Shown: positions 15,883 to 23,285 of the stretch, piece by piece
Layout of the letters: each line of letters starts with the position of its first letter
Position numbering within the stretch: position 1 is the stretch's first letter
DNA from: Phil1 sp964612925
GTDB taxonomy: Bacteria > Bacillota > Clostridia > Christensenellales > CAG-138
Reading direction: 5' to 3'
Assembly: GCA_964612925.1 (NCBI GenBank)
Contig: CAZTFU010000002.1
Span: forward strand, 65,042 to 129,041
DNA: 64,000 bases
Made by a program: the position numbers and the translations under genes
The notes under the pieces: generated by a model
What the model saw: the letters and a program-made list of their open reading frames with translations, nothing else
Told to the model about the DNA's origin: nothing
The model's database searches: none

Positions 15883-18120
15883 TTGGATACATTTGTCGGT
15901 ACGGTAAAAAGCATAATATATAAAAACGCGGAAAACGGTTATACGGTGCTGGAAGCCGTTGATGATAGCGGTGACGAGCGCACTGTTGTTGGTTCTCTTC
16001 CGCTTATTGTTGTGGGCGAAAAGGCCGAATTTGGCGGAGAATGGACGGAGCATCCCACATATGGCACTCAGTTCAGGGCCCGCACAAGCAAAACCTTGGC
16101 ACCGGCGACATTGGGGGCGCTTATAAACTATCTTGGCAGTGGGCTTATTAAGGGTGTCGGCGCTTCAACAGCGCGAGATATTGTTGCAATGTTTGGCTCC
16201 GATACGCTCAATGTGCTTGAAAATGAGCCGGAAAGGCTGCGTGAAGTGCCGGGAATAGGCCGCATAAGGGCTTCTAAAATAGCGCAATCATTCGCAATGC
16301 AAAGGGGAATGCGCGAGGTTATGCTTTCCCTGCAGGAATTCGGCATAACGGTTGCGCAAAGCATGAAACTGTATAATACATACGGCGATCTTTGCATAGC
16401 AAAGCTTAAAGAGAATCCATACAGATTGATAGATGATATTGAAGGTATTGGCTTTATAACAGCGGATAAGCTTGCCGCAAAGGCAGGGTTCGAGGCGGAT
16501 TCTCCGTTCAGAATAAAGGCAGGACTAAAATATACGCTGCAATGGGCAAGGCAGGAGGGGCATACCTATCTGCCGCGAGAAAAGTTGCTTGAAGTTGCCA
16601 CGGGCATTCTCAATACAGACTTGCTTCCGACCGAAACAATGCTTGACGAGCTTATAATATCTCAGGATGTTGTATATAAGCTTATTGACGGTACGGATGC
16701 CATTTTCTTACCGGGAATGTACAGCGCGGAAAGCGAATGCGCAAGGCGCATTGCAAGCATTGCTTCGCGCGGGGGAGCTCAGCTTCTGTTCGGCACAAAA
16801 GCGCAAATCGATTCGCTTGAAAAGGAATTCAAAATACCGCTTGCACCGCAGCAGCGCAGAGCGGTGGAAACTGCACTTAAAAGCGGTGCGACAGTAATAA
16901 CGGGCGGACCGGGCACAGGAAAAACTACCATATTAAAATTTATAATTCGCCTTGTCGAACGAATGGGGCTTGATTATGAACTGTGTGCGCCAACGGGTCG
17001 CGCCGCAAAGCGCATGAGCGAGGCTACGGGCACGCAAGCACGCACGATACATCGTATGCTCGGTTACGGCGTAGGCGGGGACAGGTTTTTGCACGATGAA
17101 GACAATCCGCTGTTGACGGATGTTGTAATCGTTGATGAAATGTCCATGGTTGACGTGTTGCTTATGCGTTCGCTGCTCAGGGCCATTCCAAGCGGGGCTC
17201 ACCTTATAATGGTAGGCGATGCCGATCAGCTACCGCCCGTGGGGCCGGGCAACGTACTAAGGGATATCATATCAAGCGATATGGTGCCGGTTATACGCCT
17301 AAGCGATATTTTCCGCCAAGCCGAACGCGGTATGATAGTTGAAAACGCACATCGCATAAACAACGGCAAGGATCCCGAACTTTATTCGGATACGGATGAC
17401 TTCAAATTTGAAGAAATATCGGGTGCGGAACAGATTGTGCGCCGCGTAATAGCACTGTATTCGGGAAAAACAAACAAGCTGATGACAAGCGAACCCGCAA
17501 TGGATGTGCAGGTGCTTGTTCCGATGAAAAAAGGGGCACTCGGTACGGTAAATCTTAACACACGCCTTCAGGCGGCAATGAACCCGCCATCCCCGTACAA
17601 AAAGGAGCGCAAGCAGGGTGACATGATATTGCGCGAAGGCGACAAGGTCATGCAGATAAAGAACGATTACAAAATACCGTGGAAGCGCACGGCATCGGGC
17701 GAGGAGGGCAGCGGAGTATTCAACGGCGATCTTGGTACAATAGAGCGGATAGATCTTTCCGAACAGGAGGTAACCGTGCTTTTTGATGATGAACGTGCCG
17801 CCGCTTATGATTATTCCATGCTTGATGAACTAAACCTTGCCTATGCATCAACGGTTCATAAGAGTCAGGGCAGCGAATACCCCATTATAATAATGCCGCT
17901 TGCAGGCGGCGCACCGCAGCTTATGACAAGAAACTTACTCTACACTGCGGTCACAAGGGCAAGAGAACAGGTATTTATACTCGGCAGCAGCAAATGCGTT
18001 TACGATATGGTTAACAACAACCAAATCCGCCGCAGATACAGCGCGTTAAAATGCATGCTGGAGGAACTTAATTCTATCTCATTAAGGTTTGATGGTGAAG
18101 AAGATGGGGCGAATACTTGA
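15883..18120 (+). CDS. recD2: RecD2-type 5'-3' DNA helicase
   Basis: The 745-residue superfamily 1B helicase belongs to the RecD2 group, which acts without RecBC in Firmicutes and helps at stalled forks and in mismatch repair. An N-terminal OB-like and helix-hairpin-helix part (GSGLIKGVGA and VPGIGRIRA, about 85-130) is followed by the helicase core. The core has Walker A GGPGTGKTT (341-349), an APTGRAAKR segment (motif Ia), VDEMSMVD (motif II), a GDADQLPPVGPG stretch (motif III) and a C-terminal YASTVHKSQGSEYP motif V. The TTG start is chosen because AGGGAGG lies 9 bases upstream. The comF-like gene overlaps its 3' end by about 30 bases. Confidence 0.92.
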   Translation: MDTFVGTVKSIIYKNAENGYTVLEAVDDSGDERTVVGSLPLIVVGEKAEFGGEWTEHPTYGTQFRARTSKTLAPATLGALINYLGSGLIKGVGASTARDIVAMFGSDTLNVLENEPERLREVPGIGRIRASKIAQSFAMQRGMREVMLSLQEFGITVAQSMKLYNTYGDLCIAKLKENPYRLIDDIEGIGFITADKLAAKAGFEADSPFRIKAGLKYTLQWARQEGHTYLPREKLLEVATGILNTDLLPTETMLDELIISQDVVYKLIDGTDAIFLPGMYSAESECARRIASIASRGGAQLLFGTKAQIDSLEKEFKIPLAPQQRRAVETALKSGATVITGGPGTGKTTILKFIIRLVERMGLDYELCAPTGRAAKRMSEATGTQARTIHRMLGYGVGGDRFLHDEDNPLLTDVVIVDEMSMVDVLLMRSLLRAIPSGAHLIMVGDADQLPPVGPGNVLRDIISSDMVPVIRLSDIFRQAERGMIVENAHRINNGKDPELYSDTDDFKFEEISGAEQIVRRVIALYSGKTNKLMTSEPAMDVQVLVPMKKGALGTVNLNTRLQAAMNPPSPYKKERKQGDMILREGDKVMQIKNDYKIPWKRTASGEEGSGVFNGDLGTIERIDLSEQEVTVLFDDERAAAYDYSMLDELNLAYASTVHKSQGSEYPIIIMPLAGGAPQLMTRNLLYTAVTRAREQVFILGSSKCVYDMVNNNQIRRRYSALKCMLEELNSISLRFDGEEDGANT

Positions 18121-18763
18121 GGCACTGCTTGATGCGATATACCCCAATGACCTTGTTTGCGCCATATGCTCTCAGGAAGCACATGTTGACGAACACGGGC
18201 TGTGTGACGATTGCGCTTTACAGCTTGAATATGTAAAACAAACGGATAAGCAGGAGTATATAGATGACATATACTGTGCCGTATATTATACAAATCATAT
18301 CGCAGGTGCAGTACATAACTTCAAGTTTAATGATGCGCGCTACCTTTGCCGCGCCTTAGCATCGCTTATCGATCTTCCGAACGAGTGGGAAGCGGACTGC
18401 ATTGTACCGATACCTTTGCACAAGGCAAGAAGGCGTAAACGCGGCTATAACCAAAGTACACTTATTGCCGAAGAACTGTGCAAAAGATACGATGTTGCCA
18501 TTGATGAATCGCTCGTTGAACGCATTTCGAATACAAAAAGTCAACGTACATTGGGTCAAGCACAACGCGCCGAAAACATTATCGGAGCGTTTTCGGTCAC
18601 GGGTGATGTTAAGGATAAAAAGATTTTGCTCATAGATGACGTATTTACTACCGGCGCAACAATGAACGAATGCGCCAGAGTGTTAAAATGCGCAGGCGCA
18701 AGCAAAGTATATGCCGCCGCGGTGTGCATGGCAAAGAAGCCCGACGATAATAAAATCCAATAA
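18092..18763 (+). CDS. ComF-family phosphoribosyltransferase-like protein
   Basis: The 223-residue protein has an N-terminal zinc ribbon (cysteine pairs LVCAIC and GLCDDC, about 26-47) and a C-terminal PRTase fold with the PRPP-binding LLIDDVFTTGATM segment (about 180-192). ComF is needed for DNA uptake in Bacillus and is linked to RecA and primosome work in other bacteria. No other competence operon genes are adjacent. The start is uncertain: TTG 18089, ATG 18092 and ATG 18104 are all in frame and none has a strong ribosome binding site. Translation is probably coupled to recD2, whose end it overlaps. Confidence 0.8.
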   Translation: MVKKMGRILEALLDAIYPNDLVCAICSQEAHVDEHGLCDDCALQLEYVKQTDKQEYIDDIYCAVYYTNHIAGAVHNFKFNDARYLCRALASLIDLPNEWEADCIVPIPLHKARRRKRGYNQSTLIAEELCKRYDVAIDESLVERISNTKSQRTLGQAQRAENIIGAFSVTGDVKDKKILLIDDVFTTGATMNECARVLKCAGASKVYAAAVCMAKKPDDNKIQ

Positions 18764-18791
18764 CCATGTATTATCCCTCAAACACGTTCAT

Positions 18792-18811
18792 AAGCTTTAG
18801 CAAAGCTTTTG
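18792..18811 (+). terminator. Small hairpin between comF-like gene and spoIIID
   Basis: AAGCTTT (18792-18798) pairs with AAAGCTT (18802-18808) around a 3-base loop and is followed by TTGTT. It is a short, AT-rich and possibly weak terminator. Confidence 0.4.
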
Positions 18812-18824
18812 TTGGGGGGATAGC

Positions 18825-19121
18825 ATGTACACATATATTGAAGAACGTGTATTGAATGTAGCCGAATACATAGTTGAACACGAAGCTACCGTAAGGGCCG
18901 CCGCAAGCAGATTCGGCATAAGCAAGTCAACCGTGCATCATGATATGCAGGTTCGTTTGAAAAACATAGATGCCGATATGGCGGATAAGGTACGCGCAAT
19001 ACTCGAGAAGAATAAAAGCGAACGCCATATTCGCGGCGGAATGGCAACATACATAAAATATAAAGGTAAGCCCATACAGAATAATACAACGGGTAGAAAA
19101 ACCAAGCCTATAGTGCTGTAA
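18825..19121 (+). CDS. spoIIID: Stage III sporulation transcriptional regulator SpoIIID
   Basis: The 98-residue DNA-binding protein acts in the mother cell. It turns genes of the sigma-E regulon up or down and is needed for the sigma-K switch. The SpoIIID signature is evident: an N-terminal IEERVLNVAEYIVEH helix, a helix-turn-helix with RFGISKSTVHHDM (about 35-47), and the RHIRGGMATYIKYKGK C-terminal basic region (about 68-84). Length matches the family. GGGGGGAT precedes the ATG. It is monocistronic in appearance: the next gene has its own promoter at 19125. Confidence 0.95.
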   Translation: MYTYIEERVLNVAEYIVEHEATVRAAASRFGISKSTVHHDMQVRLKNIDADMADKVRAILEKNKSERHIRGGMATYIKYKGKPIQNNTTGRKTKPIVL

Positions 19122-19124
19122 GTA

Positions 19125-19153
19125 TTGCTAAATGCGGTGCAATAAAGTATACT
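19125..19153 (+). promoter_or_regulatory. Promoter at the start codon of tcdA (probable leaderless mRNA)
   Basis: TTGCTA (19125-19130), a 17-base spacer and TATACT (19148-19153) place the transcription start 6-8 bases downstream, at 19160-19161. The ATG is at 19161 and no Shine-Dalgarno site precedes it, so the mRNA would begin at or beside the start codon. Confidence 0.55.
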
Positions 19154-19160
19154 GTCGCAC

Positions 19161-19874
19161 ATGGAAGAGAGATTTGTACGAACACAGGCTTTAATAGGCG
19201 ATGATGGGCTGACGCGGCTGAAAAACGCCAACGTGATCCTCTTTGGCGTAGGCGGGGTAGGTTCTTATGCGGCAGAAGCGCTTATAAGGAGCGGCATAGG
19301 TTCAATAACACTTGTTGACGGTGATACCGTTGCCGTAAGCAATATAAACCGTCAGCTTATAGCACTTGATTCAACCGTCGGCATTCCCAAGGTCGAAGTG
19401 ATGGCCTCAAGGGGCAGAGACATTAATCCGCACTGTAAAATAACCGCGCTTAATTGCTTTTATGATGCTTCTAGCGCAAAGACGATAGAGTTTGAAGCCT
19501 ATGATTACGTTATTGATGCAATAGACACGGTTTCTTCAAAGCTGCTTATAATCGAATCCGCCGTACAAGCGGGGACAGGAATAATAAGCTGTATGGGAAC
19601 GGGCAATAAGCTTGACCCTACATTGTTTGAGGTTACGGACATTTATAAAACATCCGTCTGTCCGCTTGCCCGCGTTATGCGAAAGGAGCTGAAAAAGCGC
19701 GGAATAGATCGGCTGAAAGTGGTCTATTCAAAAGAAGTGCCCACAGCGCCGCATTTTAACGAAGGAGAAGCCGATACACGTAGAAGATCAACACCCGGCA
19801 GTATATCGTTTGTACCCGGCGCAGCAGGTCTTATACTGGCAGGAGAGGTAATAAAAGACATCGCTTTTAATTGA
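19161..19874 (+). CDS. tcdA: tRNA threonylcarbamoyladenosine dehydratase (TcdA), E1-like
   Basis: The 237-residue E1/ThiF/MoeB-fold enzyme matches TcdA (CsdL), which uses ATP to cyclise t6A37 of ANN-decoding tRNAs to ct6A. Visible features are the nucleotide-binding GVGGVGSYAAEALIRSGIG segment (about 30-48), VDGDTVAVSNINRQ (about 53-66), DAIDTVSSK (about 117-125) and a C-terminal SISFVPGAAGLILAGEVI stretch. No sulfur-carrier or molybdopterin partner is adjacent, which favours TcdA over MoeB/ThiF. It lies between spoIIID and sigG and has its own promoter with no visible leader. Confidence 0.87.
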   Translation: MEERFVRTQALIGDDGLTRLKNANVILFGVGGVGSYAAEALIRSGIGSITLVDGDTVAVSNINRQLIALDSTVGIPKVEVMASRGRDINPHCKITALNCFYDASSAKTIEFEAYDYVIDAIDTVSSKLLIIESAVQAGTGIISCMGTGNKLDPTLFEVTDIYKTSVCPLARVMRKELKKRGIDRLKVVYSKEVPTAPHFNEGEADTRRRSTPGSISFVPGAAGLILAGEVIKDIAFN

Positions 19875-19941
19875 TATCGCGGAATAACATCAACTTTGCG
19901 GGGCAACCATAAGAGCATAACGTTTTAAGTGAGGTGCTCAT

Positions 19942-20715
19942 ATGGCGATCAACAAGGTTGATATCTGCGGACTTGATACTTCAAGACTTCCGCGACTGAC
20001 TCAATCACAGAGCAAGGAGCTTCTTGTGCGCATAAAGAACGGCGACAATGCTGCAAGGGATGAGTTTATAAACGCCAATTTACGGCTTGTATTAAGCATA
20101 ATTCAGCGATTCTCGGGCCGTGGCGAACAGATGGATGACCTTTTTCAGGTCGGTTGCATCGGTCTTATTAAGGCAATAGATAATTTTGATATAAGCATGG
20201 ACGTTAGGTTTTCCACCTACGCCGTGCCCATGATAATAGGTGAACTAAGGCGCTATTTGCGTGACAACACCGCACTTAGGGTCAGCCGTTCGATAAGAGA
20301 TACGGCATATAAGGCATTAAAAAAACGTGCGGAGCTTATGGATCGGCTTTCGCGCGAACCAAAGCTTGACGAAATAGCAAAGGAACTTGAACTGAAGGAA
20401 GAAGATGTAGCATTTGCCTTAGAGGCGATACAGGATCCCGTATCGCTATACGAACCCGTATATCATGATGACGGAGATGCCATATTTGTTATGGATCAGA
20501 TTAAGGATGATAAGGATTGCGACGATAAGTGGCTTGATTCAATAGCGATAAGCAACGGACTTGACAGTCTTGCCGAACGTGAAAGAAAGATAATCGAACT
20601 TAGATTTTTCCACGGACGAACGCAAATGGAAGTTGCCGATGAAATAGGTATAAGTCAAGCGCAGGTATCAAGGCTTGAAAAAAACGCGCTTAAAAGCATG
20701 AGAAAATACATATAA
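19942..20715 (+). CDS. sigG: Forespore-specific RNA polymerase sigma factor SigG
   Basis: The 257-residue sigma-70-family factor directs late forespore transcription. The N-terminus (NKVDICGLDTSRLPRL) is the SigG signature. Region 2 holds DLFQVGCIGLIKAIDNFD and RFSTYAVPMIIGELRRYLRD, region 3 RVSRSIRDTAYKALK, and region 4 a helix-turn-helix with RTQMEVADEIGISQAQVSRLEK. The similar SigF is shorter and lacks this N-terminus. GAGGTG precedes the ATG. In Bacillus sigG follows spoIIGA-sigE; here it lies between tcdA and yqfC. Forespore promoters are expected upstream, but the only candidate is poor. Confidence 0.93.
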   Translation: MAINKVDICGLDTSRLPRLTQSQSKELLVRIKNGDNAARDEFINANLRLVLSIIQRFSGRGEQMDDLFQVGCIGLIKAIDNFDISMDVRFSTYAVPMIIGELRRYLRDNTALRVSRSIRDTAYKALKKRAELMDRLSREPKLDEIAKELELKEEDVAFALEAIQDPVSLYEPVYHDDGDAIFVMDQIKDDKDCDDKWLDSIAISNGLDSLAERERKIIELRFFHGRTQMEVADEIGISQAQVSRLEKNALKSMRKYI

Positions 20716-20774
20716 AATGCCATCGTCATATTGCATCGTCGCCCGCATACAATGCTGTATGGGGGCGTTTGTTT

Positions 20775-21065
20775 ATGATTAAGAAAAGGCGTAGAATAAA
20801 GCTTGGACGGCGCATAGGCGAGTTTTTGGACATTCCCGAAGAAGCTTTCGGGGATACGTTAAAAATATGCATGATAGAAAACGGCTTTGCAAGCGTAGAA
20901 AACTATAAGGGGGTATTTGAGTGCGATAAGCAGCTTATAAAGCTGCGCTCGTCAAGCGGCATTGTTCGAATAGACGGATCTGAGCTCGTGCTCGGAGAGA
21001 TAAGAAGTGATCGCGCAGTGGTGTTTGGAAAGATAAAATCCGTTTCTTTTGAGGAGCAATTATAA
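20775..21065 (+). CDS. yqfC: Sporulation protein YqfC
   Basis: The 96-residue YqfC/YabP-like protein has a basic N-terminus (KKRRRIKLGRRI) and a small beta-rich domain with ENYKGVFECDKQLIKLRSSSG and an ELVLGEIRS segment. In Bacillus yqfC is in the sigma-E regulon and precedes yqfD, as here; its mutants affect spore formation, but the biochemical role is unknown. The ATG at 20775 is preferred over an in-frame TTG at 20769; GGGGCG is the only upstream purine stretch. It is 35 bases from yqfD and probably co-transcribed. Confidence 0.85.
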   Translation: MIKKRRRIKLGRRIGEFLDIPEEAFGDTLKICMIENGFASVENYKGVFECDKQLIKLRSSSGIVRIDGSELVLGEIRSDRAVVFGKIKSVSFEEQL

Positions 21066-21100
21066 ATTTTTCTAAAATTTTGCGTTAGGAAAGGCAACCT

Positions 21101-22279
21101 ATGAGGTTTGGCATATGGCATTATCTTTCGGGATATGTTATTATTGAAGTCAAAGGCAGGCACCTTGAAAGGTTCATCAACCGCGTGGTGCAAAGCGGGG
21201 GCGATATATGGCAGGTAAGGCGCACGGGCACCGAATGCGTTCGTGCATGCGTATCCGTTGCAACGTTTTATGCCATGCGGCCGATAGTGCGTCAATGCGG
21301 CGTAAGCGTAAGCATAGTGAAAAAATGCGGTGCATTGATAACACTTTCAAGGTTTCGCTTTCGAAAGGTACTGCTTTTCGGTTGGGCAGTAGTGCTGTCG
21401 CTGCTTATAGGAGCCTCGCGCTATGTGTGGTTTGTCGAGGTTTCGGGCTGTGACAGAGTACAGCCCGAAAAGCTTATAGCCACCCTTGAGGACATGGGCG
21501 TAGGTATCGGGTCAAGCAAGCGCACAATTGGTACGTATTCGCTTGGTCAGAGGTTAATGACCACCGATAAGCGTATAGCGTGGGCGGGAGTGAGCATAGA
21601 CGGTGTTGTGCTCAAAATAGACATAACTGAAGTCGAAGATCATGTTGTAAAGGAGCTCATGACCGACGGAGCAAACAGCCTTTATGCCTCAAAGGACGGC
21701 ATAATAACGGAGCTTAGAATTCTTGACGGCAAAGCCGTGGTTTGTGTTGGGGATGCGGTCAAGAAAGGTCAGGAACTTGTAACGGGCGTGTTGAGAAACG
21801 ATGAGCTCGGGTTCATTACAACCGCGGCACGCGGTTCGGTAACGGCCAAGGTGGGCTATATCGTATCCGCTGAGGTTGGGCCAAAGCTTATCAAGCAAAC
21901 CTATAGCGGTAAAGCGGCCGAGTATAACGTGATCAAGCTTTTCGGACTTAATATAGCCGATGAGCCCGAGTACAAAAGCTATACCGATGAGGCATTATGT
22001 GAGTATGTACTCAGCGGGTGTGTTGTGCCGATTAGCATAGAACGAAGAATACGGCGGGAAACCGTAGGAACGTATGAAAACGCATCTATGCAAGAGCTTG
22101 AAAATGCCGCGTCGGCAGATGCGGAAAGAAAGCTTATTGATACTCTTCCGCACAGCGCAACCATACTTACAAAAACCACTCGATATGAGTACGGTTCCGA
22201 CGGAACAGTCACGGCTATTATTGCTGTAACCACAAGCGAAAATATAGCACAGGTAGGGGATATATATGGAGAAGAATGA
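21101..22279 (+). CDS. yqfD: Sporulation protein YqfD
   Basis: The 392-residue protein has a cytoplasmic N-terminal part (about 1-85), a membrane segment (about 86-108, VLLFGWAVVLSLLIGA) and a large extracytoplasmic domain containing the YqfD-type VSGCDRVQPEKLIATLEDMG and GVSIDGVVLKIDITE segments. These resemble POTRA-like and barrel-sandwich folds. It is required for efficient sporulation in Bacillus and is expressed in the mother cell with yqfC; its exact role is unknown. AGGAAAGG precedes the ATG. The 3' end overlaps phoH by 14 bases, so spore and housekeeping genes are translationally coupled. Confidence 0.9.
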   Translation: MRFGIWHYLSGYVIIEVKGRHLERFINRVVQSGGDIWQVRRTGTECVRACVSVATFYAMRPIVRQCGVSVSIVKKCGALITLSRFRFRKVLLFGWAVVLSLLIGASRYVWFVEVSGCDRVQPEKLIATLEDMGVGIGSSKRTIGTYSLGQRLMTTDKRIAWAGVSIDGVVLKIDITEVEDHVVKELMTDGANSLYASKDGIITELRILDGKAVVCVGDAVKKGQELVTGVLRNDELGFITTAARGSVTAKVGYIVSAEVGPKLIKQTYSGKAAEYNVIKLFGLNIADEPEYKSYTDEALCEYVLSGCVVPISIERRIRRETVGTYENASMQELENAASADAERKLIDTLPHSATILTKTTRYEYGSDGTVTAIIAVTTSENIAQVGDIYGEE

Positions 22280-23267
22280 AAGCGGCATGCTGAACAAAGA
22301 AAATGAGGAACTTTGCGTACTGCAATCATCCGTTGAATCAATGGATGAGATGATAAAGCTTTTTGGCGTGTTTGATGAAAACCTGAAGGTGATAAGTGCC
22401 GAAACGGGCGTGCGCATAATCGCCGGTGGTGACTGTATACAGATCGAAGGCAGCCCTGATGCGGCAGAGTTGGCCAAAACCGTTGTGGACAAGTTGCTTA
22501 TCACCGTGCGCCGCGGCGAGAACATAGACAGAAGTCGCATTCGCTATGCGGTAGATCTTGCAAAAGAAGGCAATGCAGAGCTTATAACGGAGCTTGAAAG
22601 CGACGTTGTGGCGTTTACCGCCAAGGGCAGACGCATAAAGTGCAAAACGCTTGGTCAGAAAAAGTATGTTAATGCACTTAAACGCAATACCGTTGTTTTC
22701 GGCGTGGGTCCTGCCGGTACGGGCAAAACCTATCTTGCCGTAGCAATGGCGGTGCTTGCGTACAAAAATAAAGAGGTTGAGAAGATAATCCTTACCCGAC
22801 CCGCGGTGGAGGCGGGCGAAAAGCTTGGATTTCTGCCGGGTGACCTTCAGAATAAGGTTGATCCGTATTTAAGGCCGCTTTATGATGCACTGTATGACTT
22901 TCTCGGGCCCGAGATGTTTAAGAATCTGTCCGAACGCGGAGTTATAGAGGTTGCACCCCTTGCATATATGCGCGGCCGCACGTTGAACGATGCATATATA
23001 ATTCTTGATGAGGCGCAAAACTGCACCATTGAGCAGATGAAAATGTTTCTTACCCGCTTTGGTGAAGGTTCGCGCGTTGTGGTCACGGGGGACATAACGC
23101 AGATTGACCTGCCGCCCGAAAGAAAGAGCGGTTTGGTTCACGCACTCGGTGTTTTGAAGGACGTTGAAGGCATTTCCCAGATATATTTGACATATAAGGA
23201 CGTTGTTCGGCACGAAATGGTACAGCGCATCATAAGCGCATATGATAAAGCGTACAAAAGAAACTAA
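22266..23267 (+). CDS. PhoH-family ATPase (PhoH-like protein)
   Basis: The 333-residue protein has an N-terminal KH-like domain (about 15-80) and a PhoH P-loop ATPase domain. Motifs are GPAGTGKTYLA (Walker A, about 146-156), LTRPAVEAGEKLGFLPGDL, YIILDEAQNCT (Walker B) and VVTGDITQIDLP. PhoH proteins are predicted RNA helicases or ATPases linked to RNA metabolism; in Firmicutes they lie next to ybeY, as here. GGGGA precedes the ATG, inside the end of yqfD. The pgpH start is 18 bases downstream. Confidence 0.92.
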   Translation: MEKNESGMLNKENEELCVLQSSVESMDEMIKLFGVFDENLKVISAETGVRIIAGGDCIQIEGSPDAAELAKTVVDKLLITVRRGENIDRSRIRYAVDLAKEGNAELITELESDVVAFTAKGRRIKCKTLGQKKYVNALKRNTVVFGVGPAGTGKTYLAVAMAVLAYKNKEVEKIILTRPAVEAGEKLGFLPGDLQNKVDPYLRPLYDALYDFLGPEMFKNLSERGVIEVAPLAYMRGRTLNDAYIILDEAQNCTIEQMKMFLTRFGEGSRVVVTGDITQIDLPPERKSGLVHALGVLKDVEGISQIYLTYKDVVRHEMVQRIISAYDKAYKRN

Positions 23268-23285
23268 GCAGGAGGTGCAGGTGAA

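Noticed and set aside
19882..19911. Possible forespore sigma-factor promoter of sigG (GAATA, 15 bases, GGCAACCATA)
   Set aside because: Both boxes deviate from the sigma-F/sigma-G consensus as I know it, so it is too weak to annotate.
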